DNA from: Rhodobium gokarnense
Lineage (GTDB): Bacteria; Pseudomonadota; Alphaproteobacteria; Rhizobiales; Rhodobiaceae
Assembly (NCBI RefSeq): GCF_025961475.1
Contig: NZ_JAOQNS010000004.1
Location: 248,001-312,000 of the forward strand
Reading direction: 5' to 3'
Length of the DNA stretch: 64,000 nucleotides
A program made the translations under genes and the position numbers. The notes under the pieces were generated by a model. The model worked only from the letters and a program-made list of their open reading frames with translations, was not told where the DNA came from and made no database searches. Of this stretch, positions 55,208-64,000 are shown in pieces (position 1 is the first letter of the stretch; each line of letters begins with the position of its first letter).

Positions 55208-55957
55208 ATGGCCAAAGTCAATCAGGACCAAGAGCCGTCGATGGAGGAGATCCTGGCGTCGATACGCCGGATCATTTCCGACGACGAGAGCGCTCCTGCG
55301 CCCGGCGACGCGCCCGTTGCCGAGGCACCGCCGCCGGAGCCCGACCTGGAGCCCGACGCCGACCTTTCCCAGGATGACCTCGACGCCCTGTTCGACACGC
55401 CCACTCCGGAACCGGAGCCCGAGCCGGAACCAGAGCCGGAGCCGGAGACCGAGCTTTCCCAGGACGATCTCGACGCGCTGTTCGATGCCCCCACGACACC
55501 TGAACCAGAGCCGGAGCCCGAACCGGAACCTGAGCCGGAGCCCGAACCTGAGCCGGAAACCGATGTCCTCGACCTGACCGAGGACCTGGTGGAGACGGAC
55601 GACGGCGGCTTCGACGTGGAATTCGCCGAGTTCGAGGCCGAGGAAGAGCCGGAGCCTGAGGTCGAGCCGGAACCGGAACCCGAGCCGGAACCGCAGCCGG
55701 ACCTTGCGGCCTTCGCCTCTGCCGCGCGCGCCGAGGCGCCGGACGAGCCGCTGCTGTCGCCGACCTCCGATGCGGCGGTTTCCGCCGCCTTCGGCAACCT
55801 GGCCCACACGATCCTGTCCAACAATGCCCGCACGCTGGAGGATCTGGTCGGCGAGATGCTGCGGCCGATGCTGAAGACCTGGCTCGACGACAATCTGCCG
55901 GCGCTGGTCGAGCGGCTCGTGCGCCAGGAGATCGAACGGGTCTCGCGCGGCCGCTGA
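55208..55957 (+). CDS. popZ: PopZ-like polar organising protein (DUF2497)
   Basis: PopZ forms a polar scaffold that anchors centromeres and cell-cycle proteins in Alphaproteobacteria. The 249-residue product has the typical parts: an N-terminal helix [17 protein letters not shown], a long disordered acidic and proline-rich middle (many EP repeats, residues ~45-160) and the C-terminal oligomerisation helices ([39 protein letters not shown]). Within the middle region the short motif [11 protein letters not shown] occurs twice (near residues 53 and 83). The gene follows tolC by 179 bp. A hairpin and valS follow. Confidence 0.9.
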   Translation: MAKVNQDQEPSMEEILASIRRIISDDESAPAPGDAPVAEAPPPEPDLEPDADLSQDDLDALFDTPTPEPEPEPEPEPEPETELSQDDLDALFDAPTTPEPEPEPEPEPEPEPEPEPETDVLDLTEDLVETDDGGFDVEFAEFEAEEEPEPEVEPEPEPEPEPQPDLAAFASAARAEAPDEPLLSPTSDAAVSAAFGNLAHTILSNNARTLEDLVGEMLRPMLKTWLDDNLPALVERLVRQEIERVSRGR

Positions 55958-56037
55958 TCCGGCGCATTCCGGCGGGCCGTGCCCGCATGGATTGGTGCTG
56001 CGGTTTGCCACGTGAAGGCCTGCCGCGACGCGAACGC

Positions 56038-56069
56038 ATGGGCGGGGCGGTTGACTTCGCCCCGCCCAT
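56038..56069 (+). terminator. Hairpin after popZ (probable terminator)
   Basis: A perfect 12-bp stem ATGGGCGGGGCG / CGCCCCGCCCAT with an 8-nt loop lies 80 bp after popZ. It has no T tract, only TCGCTTT, so it may be a weak or Rho-assisted terminator. Confidence 0.5.
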
Positions 56070-56090
56070 TCGCTTTACCAGCGACTTGCA

Positions 56091-56128
56091 GCAATGCCAG
56101 TGCCTTGCGGCAATGTCAGGGCCTTGCG
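56091..56128 (+). repeat. 19-bp tandem direct repeat upstream of valS
   Basis: Two adjacent 19-bp units (GCAATGCCAGTGCCTTGCG and GCAATGTCAGGGCCTTGCG, two mismatches) are followed by a partial third GCAAGGG. The array ends ~25 bp before the valS start and could affect its mRNA leader. Confidence 0.7.
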
Positions 56129-56158
56129 GCAAGGGACCTTCTTCGCGGACCGGATTTC

Positions 56159-58921
56159 ATGCTCGACAAAACCTATGACGCGGCCTCGATCGAGTCGCGC
56201 ATCTACGACCTCTGGGAAGACACGGGCGCCTTTCGCGCCGGCGCCGGACCGCGGGGCAAGGACGACACCTATTGCATCGTCATTCCGCCGCCGAACGTCA
56301 CCGGCTCGCTGCATATGGGCCACGCCCTCAACAACACCCTCCAGGACGTGCTGATCCGCTTTGAGCGCATGCGCGGCAAGGACGTCTTGTGGCAGCCGGG
56401 CACCGACCATGCCGGCATCGCCACCCAGATGGTGGTCGAGCGCCAGCTCTTGGAGCGCCAGGAGCCGGACCGCCGCAGCCTCGGCCGCGAGAAATTCGTG
56501 GAGCGGGTCTGGGAATGGAAGGCCCATTCCGGCGGCACCATCATCAACCAGCTAAAACGCCTCGGTGCCTCCTGCGACTGGAGCCGCGAGCGCTTCACCA
56601 TGGACGTGGGCCTGTCGAAGGCCGTCCTCAAGGTGTTCGTCGCGCTCTACAAGGACGGCCTCATCTACAAGGACAAGCGGCTGGTCAACTGGGACCCGAA
56701 GCTGCACACGGCGATCTCGGACCTGGAAGTCCAGCAGATCGAGATGAAGGGCCATCTCTGGCACCTGCGCTATCCGCTGGAGGGCGGCGCCACCTACGAG
56801 GCGCCGGTCGCCTGGAACGAGGAGGGCGCCCCGACCGCCTTCGAGACCCGCGACTACATCGTCGTGGCGACGACCCGGCCGGAGACCATGCTCGGCGACA
56901 CGGCCGTTGCCGTCCACCCGGAGGACCCGCGCTACAAGGATCTGATCGGCAGGAACGCGATCCTGCCGCTCACCGGCCGGCGCATTCCGATCGTTGGCGA
57001 CCACCATGCCGACCCGGAGGCGGGCTCCGGCGCGGTCAAGATCACGCCGGCGCACGATTTCAACGACTTCGAGGTCGGCAAGCGCCACGACCTGGCCCAG
57101 ATCAACATCCTCGACATCGAGGCCAATCTGGCGCTTGAGGGCAACGACGATTTCCTCGCCGGACTGGAAGAGAGCGCCGAGCTTGCTGAAACACTGAAGC
57201 TGCACGGCGTCGACCGCTTCAATGCCCGCAAGGTCATCGTCGAGCGCATGGACGCCGCCGGTCTCCTCGACCACATCGAGGACCACACGCATATGGTTCC
57301 GCATGGCGATCGCGGCGGCGTGCCGATCGAGCCGTATCTGACCGACCAGTGGTATGTGGACGCGGCAACGCTCGCCAAGCCCGCCATCGCCTCGGTCCGC
57401 GAGGGGCGCACGGAGTTCGTCCCGAAGACCTGGGAAAAGACCTATTTCGAGTGGATGGAGAACATCCAGCCCTGGTGCATCTCGCGCCAGCTCTGGTGGG
57501 GCCACCAGATCCCGGCCTGGTACGGGCCGGACGGCGCCACCTTCGTGGAAGAGAGCGAGGAGGCGGCGCTCACTGCCGCCCGCGCGCACTACGGCAAGGA
57601 CGTGGAACTCACCCGTGACGAGGACGTGCTCGACACCTGGTTCTCCTCCGCGCTCTGGCCGTTCTCAACGCTCGGCTGGCCGGACCAGACGCCGGAGCTG
57701 CAGCGCTACTACCAGACAGACGTTCTGATCACTGCCTTCGACATCATTTTCTTCTGGGTTGCCAGGATGATGATGATGGGTCTTCACTTTATGGATGAAG
57801 AACCCTTCCACACCGTCTACATCCACGCCCTGGTCCGCGACGAGAAGGGTCAGAAGATGTCGAAGTCGAAGGGCAACGTCATCGATCCGCTCGAGCTGAT
57901 CGACGAATACGGTGCCGACGCCCTGCGCTTCACGCTCGCCGCGATGGCCGCGCAAGGGCGCGACATCAAGCTGGCACCGACGCGGGTCGCCGGCTATCGC
58001 AACTTCGCCACCAAGCTGTGGAACGCCACCCGCTTTGCGGAAATGAACGGCTGCGTCCGGGTGCCCGGCTTCGATCCGGCGACGGCCAGGGAGCCGGTCA
58101 ACCGCTGGATCGCGACCGAAACGGCGCGCTGCGCCGGTGCTGTTCGCGACGGGCTTGAGACCTACAAGTTCAACGAGGCGGCCGGCTCGCTCTACCGCTT
58201 CGTCTGGAACACCTTCTGCGACTGGTATCTGGAGCTCGCCAAGCCGATCCTGACGGGCCCCGACGGGGCGGCCAAGGACGAGGTCCGGGCGACCGCCGCC
58301 TGGGCCATCGACCGTATCCTGGTGCTCTTGCATCCGTTCATGCCGTTCGTGACGGAAGAGCTGTGGCAACGCACCGGCGAGGACGGCCCGGCGCGGGACG
58401 GCATGCTGATCCATACGGCCTGGCCCCACCTCGACTTTGCCGATGCGGACGCCGCCGACGAGCTCAACTGGCTGGTCGACGTGATCTCGGCCGTGCGCTC
58501 GGTGCGGGCGGAAATGAACGTGCCCGCCGGCGCCCGGACGTCGCTGGTGGTGCTCGGCGCGGATGAGGCACTCAAGGCCCGGTTCGACACCCATCTGCCG
58601 GCGATCGAGCGGCTCGCGCGCGTCGACGACCTGACCTTTGCCGATACCGCGCCGGAAGAGTCCGCGCAGATCGTCATCGGCGCGGCGACGCTCTGCCTGC
58701 CGCTTGCCGGCGTCGTCGACCTCAATGCGGAGCGGGCCCGGCTCGACAAGGAACTGAAGAAGATCGACGGCGATATCACCCGCATCGACAAGAAGCTCGG
58801 CAACGAGCAGTTCCTGGCCAAGGCGCCGGAAGAGGTGGTCGAGGGCGAGCGCGAAAAGCGCGAGGAATTCGTCCAGCTTCGCGCCAAGATGGCCGAGGCG
58901 CGGGGTCGACTGGGGCCATAG
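56159..58921 (+). CDS. valS: Valyl-tRNA synthetase
   Basis: ValS charges tRNA-Val. The 920-residue class I synthetase has HIGH as [17 protein letters not shown] (about residue 40), the editing (CP1) domain in the centre, [15 protein letters not shown] (about 570), an anticodon-binding domain, and a C-terminal coiled-coil arm ([19 protein letters not shown]). Length is normal. The ATG ([12 protein letters not shown]) is preferred over in-frame upstream ATGs, which would lengthen it by up to 60 residues without family support. It appears to be its own transcription unit. Confidence 0.96.
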   Translation: MLDKTYDAASIESRIYDLWEDTGAFRAGAGPRGKDDTYCIVIPPPNVTGSLHMGHALNNTLQDVLIRFERMRGKDVLWQPGTDHAGIATQMVVERQLLERQEPDRRSLGREKFVERVWEWKAHSGGTIINQLKRLGASCDWSRERFTMDVGLSKAVLKVFVALYKDGLIYKDKRLVNWDPKLHTAISDLEVQQIEMKGHLWHLRYPLEGGATYEAPVAWNEEGAPTAFETRDYIVVATTRPETMLGDTAVAVHPEDPRYKDLIGRNAILPLTGRRIPIVGDHHADPEAGSGAVKITPAHDFNDFEVGKRHDLAQINILDIEANLALEGNDDFLAGLEESAELAETLKLHGVDRFNARKVIVERMDAAGLLDHIEDHTHMVPHGDRGGVPIEPYLTDQWYVDAATLAKPAIASVREGRTEFVPKTWEKTYFEWMENIQPWCISRQLWWGHQIPAWYGPDGATFVEESEEAALTAARAHYGKDVELTRDEDVLDTWFSSALWPFSTLGWPDQTPELQRYYQTDVLITAFDIIFFWVARMMMMGLHFMDEEPFHTVYIHALVRDEKGQKMSKSKGNVIDPLELIDEYGADALRFTLAAMAAQGRDIKLAPTRVAGYRNFATKLWNATRFAEMNGCVRVPGFDPATAREPVNRWIATETARCAGAVRDGLETYKFNEAAGSLYRFVWNTFCDWYLELAKPILTGPDGAAKDEVRATAAWAIDRILVLLHPFMPFVTEELWQRTGEDGPARDGMLIHTAWPHLDFADADAADELNWLVDVISAVRSVRAEMNVPAGARTSLVVLGADEALKARFDTHLPAIERLARVDDLTFADTAPEESAQIVIGAATLCLPLAGVVDLNAERARLDKELKKIDGDITRIDKKLGNEQFLAKAPEEVVEGEREKREEFVQLRAKMAEARGRLGP

Positions 58922-59188
58922 AGCACATCGAAGATCGATAAATCGATTGTGAAGCGACGGTCGGCTGCGTGTCCGATTCGACGTCTCCGACAGAGGAGAC
59001 TTTGGAACGGGATGAGCATTGAAAAAGGGATCTTCGCTGGGGGGTTTTGAGAGCCTCGGACGAAGCCCTTTCAGCATCGACCTCATCGAAATGGCGTTCG
59101 TCGAGAGGCGTCGTAAGCAAGATAATTCATCTCGCCACACACCTTGATCCGTTGTAGAAATCGGCGACATTTCGCGGATCAGTCTTCA
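58922..59188. other. Gene-poor sequence after valS
   Basis: This 267-bp stretch has no supported gene. It has lower GC than its neighbours and a small palindrome (ATCGAT-aa-ATCGAT) shortly after the valS stop. It begins a ~1.5-kb region of low coding density that runs to glnB. Confidence 0.4.
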
Positions 59189-59551
59189 ATGAAGTCGGTC
59201 TCATTCGAGCGAGCCTGCTTCCTGCTCTTGGCAGCTTTCTGGCTAGGGTTGGACGCTCACTATTGTCCGCCGAATGTATCGGCCCTCGACGAAGCCAATC
59301 TTGCCCAGGAAGGACCGCACGAGGTTTTTGCGATCCTCCGGCAAGCAGTCATTCACGTCGAGGCATTGCCCCGCGACGGGGATGCGGCAAGCGAAAACGG
59401 CTTGGGAAGTGCGGTAACGCCTCCCGTAGGGTCGTTCGTTCCGTCGACGCAGCTGTCGAAATCGACGCGTGCACCCGCATTTCCCGAAAAGCGCATTTCT
59501 TCCAGCGCTTCTTCCCGTCACCGGGCGAGACCGCCGCCGCTGTTTGCCTGA
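59189..59551 (+). CDS. Hypothetical short secreted protein (weak)
   Basis: A 120-residue ORF that begins MKSVSFERACFLLLAAFWLG, a convincing signal-peptide or membrane-anchor pattern. After it the sequence is Ser/Pro/Arg-rich and ends ARPPPLFA. No family was recognised. Codon third positions are less GC-biased than in neighbouring genes, and the ATG has no good RBS. It might be a recently acquired or decayed gene, or spurious. It lies in the gene-poor region between valS and glnB. Confidence 0.4.
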   Translation: MKSVSFERACFLLLAAFWLGLDAHYCPPNVSALDEANLAQEGPHEVFAILRQAVIHVEALPRDGDAASENGLGSAVTPPVGSFVPSTQLSKSTRAPAFPEKRISSSASSRHRARPPPLFA

Positions 59552-59668
59552 AGACCCGACATCATCGGAAAAAGCAATTGGCGCACCTAATGCTCTGCGC
59601 GCCTGCCTGTTCGGCTGTCTGTATGGCCGCCGTTCTCATTGCGCCCGATGGGGCGCACAGGATTTCCA

Positions 59669-59905
59669 ATGAAACGTGTCATCAATTTCTGGAGCCTATT
59701 GGGCTTCATCTCCGTCTCTGCCTTCCTAGCCACCGAGATTGCCGTTGTCGCTGCCGCTGTGGTTTGGGGGATATCTAGCCTCTTCGGGCTGGCGATGGTG
59801 CCGACGATAGCCCTAGGTATCCTGGTCGGAGTTCCGAGCCTCTACGGCATGGTCAAGGCCACCATTCTGGCTTTTCAAGCCGAGACCGATCCGGAGAACA
59901 ACTGA
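59669..59905 (+). CDS. Small hypothetical membrane protein
   Basis: A 78-residue protein (MKRVINFWSLLGFISVSAFL start) with two predicted membrane helices (about 7-33 and 42-63) and a short acidic C-terminus (ETDPENN). An in-frame ATG 30 bp earlier exists; I prefer the later one. No RBS is strong, but the hydropathy pattern is consistent with a real small membrane protein. It is followed ~115 bp later by an intrinsic terminator in the same direction. Function unknown. Confidence 0.5.
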   Translation: MKRVINFWSLLGFISVSAFLATEIAVVAAAVVWGISSLFGLAMVPTIALGILVGVPSLYGMVKATILAFQAETDPENN

Positions 59906-60019
59906 GGCAAGGTGGTCATCGGCCGCGTGCCGTCGTTCCTGACCGCGCCTGCATAGCTGCCTGCTGTGTAAGCCGGTTCCGCGTTTTTAGGACGGGCTAT
60001 AACCACAATAGGCGGCAAA

Positions 60020-60061
60020 GACTGGACCGGCACTGCGCCGGTCCGGCAGTCCCGTTTTTTT
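60020..60061 (+). terminator. Intrinsic terminator upstream of glnB
   Basis: The stem GGACCGGC-actgc-GCCGGTCC, extended by GACT/AGTC around a small bulge, is followed by CCG and seven T. It is oriented to stop transcription from the small membrane protein gene and isolates glnB from it. Confidence 0.75.
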
Positions 60062-60297
60062 CTTTCATTGTTGGCCATGGCGCCATCGGCATTGCCTTTG
60101 ACGAAGCCGCGGTCATGCCTGTCGCGGGCTCCATGCTGGCGCGCGTACCGTCGGCTTCACCGCGCTGCCGAATGGGTTTGACTAACAATTCGGCAACTGC
60201 AACAAATTTGGCCATCAGCAGTGCTCCCTCCGGTACCGGAACGCCGCTCAATGCGGCGGATTGCCGGGGGTTTTTTGCGTAGGCAGGGTTTTTCGAA

Positions 60298-60315
60298 TTG
60301 GCATGCCGCGTGCTA
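60298..60315 (+). promoter_or_regulatory. Candidate sigma-54 promoter of glnB
   Basis: TTGGCATGCCGCGTGCTA has the invariant GG-N10-GC spacing of sigma-54 (-24/-12) promoters (GG at 60300-60301, GC at 60312-60313). It lies ~80 bp upstream of glnB, whose homologues are often NtrC/sigma-54 regulated. It could be chance; no NtrC sites were clearly seen. Confidence 0.4.
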
Positions 60316-60369
60316 GGACGGGGGCGATCGCGCCGGGGTTTCCCCACTCACGGCCGCGGCGACGATTAA

Positions 60370-60732
<363 letters not shown>

Positions 60733-60838
60733 GATACCGCTCGCGCCACCCGCCTGTTTTCTCAACTGACCGGTCCCCGCCGACAATTTTTGCACGGGAC
60801 CAGACAAGACCAATCCAACACGTGAAGGAATGTAGCAG

Positions 60839-62248
60839 ATGAGCACTGCCAGCGACGTCCTTAAGAAGATCAAGGACGAAGACATCAAATTTGTTGACCT
60901 GCGGTTCTCCGATCCGCGCGGCAAGATGCAGCACCTGACCATCGATTCGGGCATGGTCGACGAAGACATGTTCGCCGACGGCACCATGTTCGACGGGTCG
61001 TCGATCGCCGGCTGGAAGGCCATCAACGAGTCCGACATGTGCCTGATGCCGGATCCGGCCACCGCGCATATGGATCCCTTCTTCGGCCAGTCGACGCTCG
61101 CTATCTTCTGCGACATCCTGGAGCCGTCCACCGGCGAGGACTACAACCGCGATCCGCGCTCCACGGCCAAGAAGGCCGAGGCCTACCTGAAGTCCACCGG
61201 CATCGGCGACACCGTCTTCTTCGGCCCGGAAGCCGAGTTCTTCGTCTTTGACGACGTCCGCTTCTCGCGCGATCCCTATGACACCGGCTTCATCATCGAT
61301 TCCGGCGAGCTGCCGATCAACTCCGGCACCGAATACGACGCCGGCAACCTCGGCCACCGTCCGCGCACCAAGGGCGGCTACTTCCCGGTGCCGCCGGTCG
61401 ACAGCGCCCAGGACATGCGCTCCGAGATGATCTCGGTGATGGCCGACATGGGCATCAAGACCGAAAAGCACCACCACGAGGTCGGTGCCGCCCAGCACGA
61501 GCTCGGCATCATGTTCGACACGCTGACCATGAACGCCGACAAGATGCAGATGTACAAATACGTCGTGCATCAGGTCGCCCATGCCTACGGCAAGACCGCG
61601 ACCTTCATGCCGAAGCCGGTGTTCGGCGACAACGGCACGGGCATGCACTGCCACCAGTCGATCTGGAAGGACGGCGCCCCGGTGTTCGCCGGCAACCAGT
61701 ATGCCGACCTCTCCGAGGATTGCCTGTTCTACATCGGCGGCATCCTGAAGCACGCCAAGGCGCTCAACGCCTTCACCAACCCGTCGACCAACTCCTACAA
61801 GCGTCTGGTCCCGGGCTATGAGGCGCCGGTGCTCTTGGCCTATTCGGCCCGCAACCGCTCGGCCTCCTGCCGCATTCCGTTCGCGACCTCGCCGAAGGCG
61901 AAGCGCATCGAGGTCCGCTTCCCGGATCCGGCTGCCAACCCGTATCTGGCCTTCGCCGCCATGCTGATGGCCGGCCTCGACGGCATCAAGAACAAGATTC
62001 ATCCGGGCGACGCCATGGATAAGAACCTCTATGACCTGCCGCCGGAGGAGCTGAAGGACATCCCGACCGTCTGCGGCAGCCTGCGCGAAGCCATCGAGTG
62101 CCTCGATGCCGACCGCGAGTTCCTGAAGGCCGGCGGCGTCTTCGACGACGACCAGATCGATGCCTATGTCGAGCTGAAGATGGAAGAGGTCCTCGCCTAC
62201 GAGATGACCCCGCATCCGATCGAGTTCGACCTCTACTACTCGGTCTAA
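60839..62248 (+). CDS. glnA: Type I glutamine synthetase
   Basis: GlnA makes glutamine from glutamate, ammonia and ATP, the entry point of ammonia assimilation. The 469-residue product has family length. Visible features are [18 protein letters not shown] (N-terminal beta-grasp), the metal and substrate region EAEFFVFDD, the catalytic-domain segment [12 protein letters not shown] and [10 protein letters not shown], and the adenylylation Tyr398 (NLYDLPPEE), showing GlnE-type control. RBS GAAGGA precedes the start. It is followed by a strong terminator. Confidence 0.97.
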   Translation: MSTASDVLKKIKDEDIKFVDLRFSDPRGKMQHLTIDSGMVDEDMFADGTMFDGSSIAGWKAINESDMCLMPDPATAHMDPFFGQSTLAIFCDILEPSTGEDYNRDPRSTAKKAEAYLKSTGIGDTVFFGPEAEFFVFDDVRFSRDPYDTGFIIDSGELPINSGTEYDAGNLGHRPRTKGGYFPVPPVDSAQDMRSEMISVMADMGIKTEKHHHEVGAAQHELGIMFDTLTMNADKMQMYKYVVHQVAHAYGKTATFMPKPVFGDNGTGMHCHQSIWKDGAPVFAGNQYADLSEDCLFYIGGILKHAKALNAFTNPSTNSYKRLVPGYEAPVLLAYSARNRSASCRIPFATSPKAKRIEVRFPDPAANPYLAFAAMLMAGLDGIKNKIHPGDAMDKNLYDLPPEELKDIPTVCGSLREAIECLDADREFLKAGGVFDDDQIDAYVELKMEEVLAYEMTPHPIEFDLYYSV

Positions 62249-62299
62249 GCACCGCATTTCCGGCGCCAGCAACGACTGGCGCCGTCAGAGGGGAAAGCC

Positions 62300-62333
62300 G
62301 GGCCGGAGCGCAAGCGCTCCGGCCCATTTTTTT
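62300..62333 (+). terminator. Intrinsic terminator after glnA
   Basis: A perfect 11-bp stem GGGCCGGAGCG / CGCTCCGGCCC with a 4-nt loop is followed by A and seven T. It lies ~50 bp after the glnA stop and ends the glnBA transcript. Confidence 0.9.
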
Positions 62334-62432
62334 GTCTTTTTGTCCTGTCCATCGGACCGGTAGCCGCCTTGACAGGCCGGCGATGCCTCCGACAATGGCC
62401 GCGTTTCGTTTGGACCTTTGAAGGGCTCTGTT

Positions 62433-63938
62433 GTGATCGAGCTGTTGACGCCGGAGGAAATGGGGCGGGCCGACGCGGCGACGATCGCCGCGGGAACGCC
62501 GGGCATCACGCTGATGGAGGCGGCGGGAAAGGCGATCGCCGAGACCGTCCGCGACCGCTTCGCCGATGCCCGCCGCGTCCTCGTCCTTGCCGGCCCCGGC
62601 AACAATGGCGGCGACGGCTATGTGGTGGCGCGTCTTCTGGCCGGGCGCGGCTGCGCCGTCGCGCTCTGCCAGTTCGGCGATCCGGCAAAGCTGAAGGGCG
62701 ATGCCAGGCTTGCCGCCGAGGCGTGGGGTGGCGACATCGGCGCGGCCACGCCGGCGTGCGTTCCCGGCCACGACCTCATCATCGATGCGCTGTTCGGCGC
62801 CGGGCTCGCCCGGCCGGTGACGGGGGCGGCCGCCGATCTCATCGAGGCCGTCAACGCCGACCCGGCTTCCGTCCTGGCCGTCGACCTGCCGAGCGGCGTT
62901 TCCGGCGAGACGGGACTGGCCCAAGGCGCTGCGATCCGGGCCGATGCCACCGTCACCTTCTTCCGTAGGAAGCCCGGGCATCTGCTCTATCCGGGGCGCG
63001 GCCTTTGCGGGCCCGTCGACGTCCATGACATCGGCATTCCCTCCGGCGTCCTTGGCGATATCGCTCCGAAAACCTTTGCCAACGAGCCGGCCCTGTGGCG
63101 CGACCACTGGCACCCGCCGGTCGTCGAGGGCCACAAATACGCCCGCGGCCATGCCGTCGTCGTCTCCGGGCCGGCATCGGCGACGGGCGCCGCGCGCCTT
63201 GCCGCCATGGCGGCGCTGCGGGCCGGGGCGGGGCTCGTCTCGCTCGCCTCGCCGCCGGGCGCCGTCCTCGTCAACGCGGCCCATCTGACGGCGGTCATGG
63301 TGAAGTCCTGCCGCGGCGCGGAGGGGCTGTCGGAGCTGCTGTCGGACACGCGCCTCAACGCGGTCGCCATCGGTCCGGGCGTCGGGATCGGACCCGAAAC
63401 CTGCGACCTCGTCGCTGCCTGCCTCGACGGTGACCGGTCCGTCGTCCTCGATGCCGATGCGCTGACGGCATACCAGAATGAGCCACAAGGACTGTTCGGT
63501 GCCATTGCGGCACACTCCGGGGCGGGCGTGGTGATGACCCCGCATGAAGGGGAGTTTTCCCGGCTGTTCCCCGATCTCGGCGTTGCCAATCCGGAGACGG
63601 CCGTTGTCTCGAAACCGGACAGGGCGCGCCAAGCGGCCGCGCGGAGCGGCGCCGTCGTCGTCCTGAAAGGACCCGATACGGTCATTGCCGCGCCGGACGG
63701 ACGGGCTGCGATCAATGCCAGCGCCCCGCCCTGGCTGGCGACGGCGGGGGCAGGGGATGTGCTCACCGGCATCGTTGCGGGCCTCCTCGCCCAGAAGATG
63801 CCGGCCTTCGAGGCGGCCGCCATGGCGGTCTGGATGCACGGAAAAGCCGCCGCTTGCTTCGGGCCCGGCATGATCGCCGAGGACCTCGCTCCGGCGCTCC
63901 CGGCGGTGTTCGCCGACCTCCTCGAGCCGGGCGATTAA
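62433..63938 (+). CDS. nnr: Bifunctional NAD(P)HX epimerase/dehydratase (Nnr)
   Basis: Nnr repairs hydrated NADH and NADPH: the N-terminal YjeF_N domain epimerises S/R-NAD(P)HX and the C-terminal carbohydrate-kinase-like domain dehydrates it with ADP or ATP. The 501-residue product starts MIELLTPEEMGRADAATIAA (GTG, after GAAGGG). It has AGPGNNGGDGYVVARLL in the epimerase domain, DLPSGVSGETGL at the domain's end, and the C-terminal ATAGAGDVLTGIVAGLLAQ kinase-like signature. A TTG 15 bp upstream is possible. It stands alone after the glnA terminator. Confidence 0.93.
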   Translation: MIELLTPEEMGRADAATIAAGTPGITLMEAAGKAIAETVRDRFADARRVLVLAGPGNNGGDGYVVARLLAGRGCAVALCQFGDPAKLKGDARLAAEAWGGDIGAATPACVPGHDLIIDALFGAGLARPVTGAAADLIEAVNADPASVLAVDLPSGVSGETGLAQGAAIRADATVTFFRRKPGHLLYPGRGLCGPVDVHDIGIPSGVLGDIAPKTFANEPALWRDHWHPPVVEGHKYARGHAVVVSGPASATGAARLAAMAALRAGAGLVSLASPPGAVLVNAAHLTAVMVKSCRGAEGLSELLSDTRLNAVAIGPGVGIGPETCDLVAACLDGDRSVVLDADALTAYQNEPQGLFGAIAAHSGAGVVMTPHEGEFSRLFPDLGVANPETAVVSKPDRARQAAARSGAVVVLKGPDTVIAAPDGRAAINASAPPWLATAGAGDVLTGIVAGLLAQKMPAFEAAAMAVWMHGKAAACFGPGMIAEDLAPALPAVFADLLEPGD

Positions 63939-64000
63939 ACGGCTACCGCGCCTTTCGAGAATTCCGTCAACGCTTCGTTTGGCCTTTCCCCAACGCGCCT

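Noticed and set aside
59263-59778. A 171-codon plus-strand ORF in the gene-poor region
   Set aside because: It overlaps two better small candidates, is Cys/Arg/Ser-rich in a frame-shadow manner and has no signal or domain.
59997-60347. A 116-codon minus-strand ORF upstream of glnB
   Set aside because: It is basic and featureless and runs across the terminator and the promoter region; no support.
61986-63839. A 617-codon minus-strand open frame antisense to nnr and the end of glnA
   Set aside because: It spans the glnA terminator and has no motifs; it is a GC-driven shadow.

Overview
The window is about 64 kb of high-GC chromosomal DNA. It most likely comes from a member of the Hyphomicrobiales (Rhizobiales) in the Alphaproteobacteria. 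This rests on several things together: a rhizobial-type Irr iron regulator, a PopZ-like polar organiser with a DUF2497-type C-terminus, the gene order cysteine desulfurase-sufBCDS-sufT-sufA, the pcm-tolC-popZ-valS order, and a cloverleaf-like intergenic repeat of a type I associate with this order. No IS element, integrase, phage gene or CRISPR array was seen. Nearly all of the DNA looks like core chromosome with some catabolic and cell-surface genes.

Layout. 0-6.7 kb: Fe-S cluster assembly (suf) operon ending in tenA. 6.8-14.1 kb: a diguanylate cyclase, a DEAD-box helicase, a small exported protein, two tandem sulfotransferases and parE, all on the minus strand. 14.3-15.9 kb: a thioredoxin-fold protein and purU. 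15.9-21.4 kb: a PadR-MFP-RND efflux operon on the minus strand. 21.5-27.3 kb: a small membrane protein, an orphan TRAP substrate-binding protein, a flavin monooxygenase, a PfkB sugar kinase, a PaaX regulator and an RluA pseudouridine synthase. 27.3-38.5 kb: a phenylacetate catabolic locus (paaG-paaI-pcaF-paaK-tetR on minus, divergent from paaN) followed by a complete five-gene Liv-type ABC importer. 38.7-42.3 kb: capsule or exopolysaccharide export genes (kpsT-like, kpsE-like, outer-membrane OPX lipoprotein). 42.5-46.1 kb: irr, an RsmB-family rRNA methyltransferase and guaA. 46.2-50.6 kb: a LysR regulator divergent from an exported L,D-transpeptidase and an exported VOC dioxygenase-like protein, then an NmrA-like reductase divergent from an HxlR regulator. 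50.6-58.9 kb: tRNA-Asn, a small membrane protein, cbiB, tRNA-Cys, pcm, tolC, popZ and valS. 58.9-60.4 kb: a gene-poor stretch with two weak small ORFs. 60.4-63.9 kb: glnB, glnA and the NAD(P)HX repair enzyme nnr.

How the genes work together. The suf genes build Fe-S clusters, and Irr, encoded 37 kb away, is the usual iron/heme-responsive regulator of such genes in this order. The paa genes activate phenylacetate to its CoA thioester (PaaK) and carry out later ring-isomerisation and thiolysis steps (PaaG, PaaN, PcaF), with PaaI as a rescue thioesterase. The ring epoxidase genes paaABCDE are absent from the window. A palindrome between a -35 and a -10 element in the paaG/paaN divergent region is the best candidate operator for the TetR protein at the end of the minus-strand operon. 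The adjacent Liv-type importer may bring in an aromatic acid, but this is inferred from position only. glnB-glnA is the classic nitrogen-signalling pair, with a possible sigma-54 promoter upstream.

I did not find one clearly new multi-gene system. The most unusual elements are the tandem sulfotransferases, an RND pump subunit with extra hydrophobic segments, a Tat-type exported transpeptidase/dioxygenase pair, a PopZ variant with a duplicated motif in a Pro-Glu tract, and polysaccharide export genes lacking the KpsM permease. Start codons were adjusted by ribosome-binding site (RBS) and family conventions. All family calls come from reading motifs by eye, without database searches.
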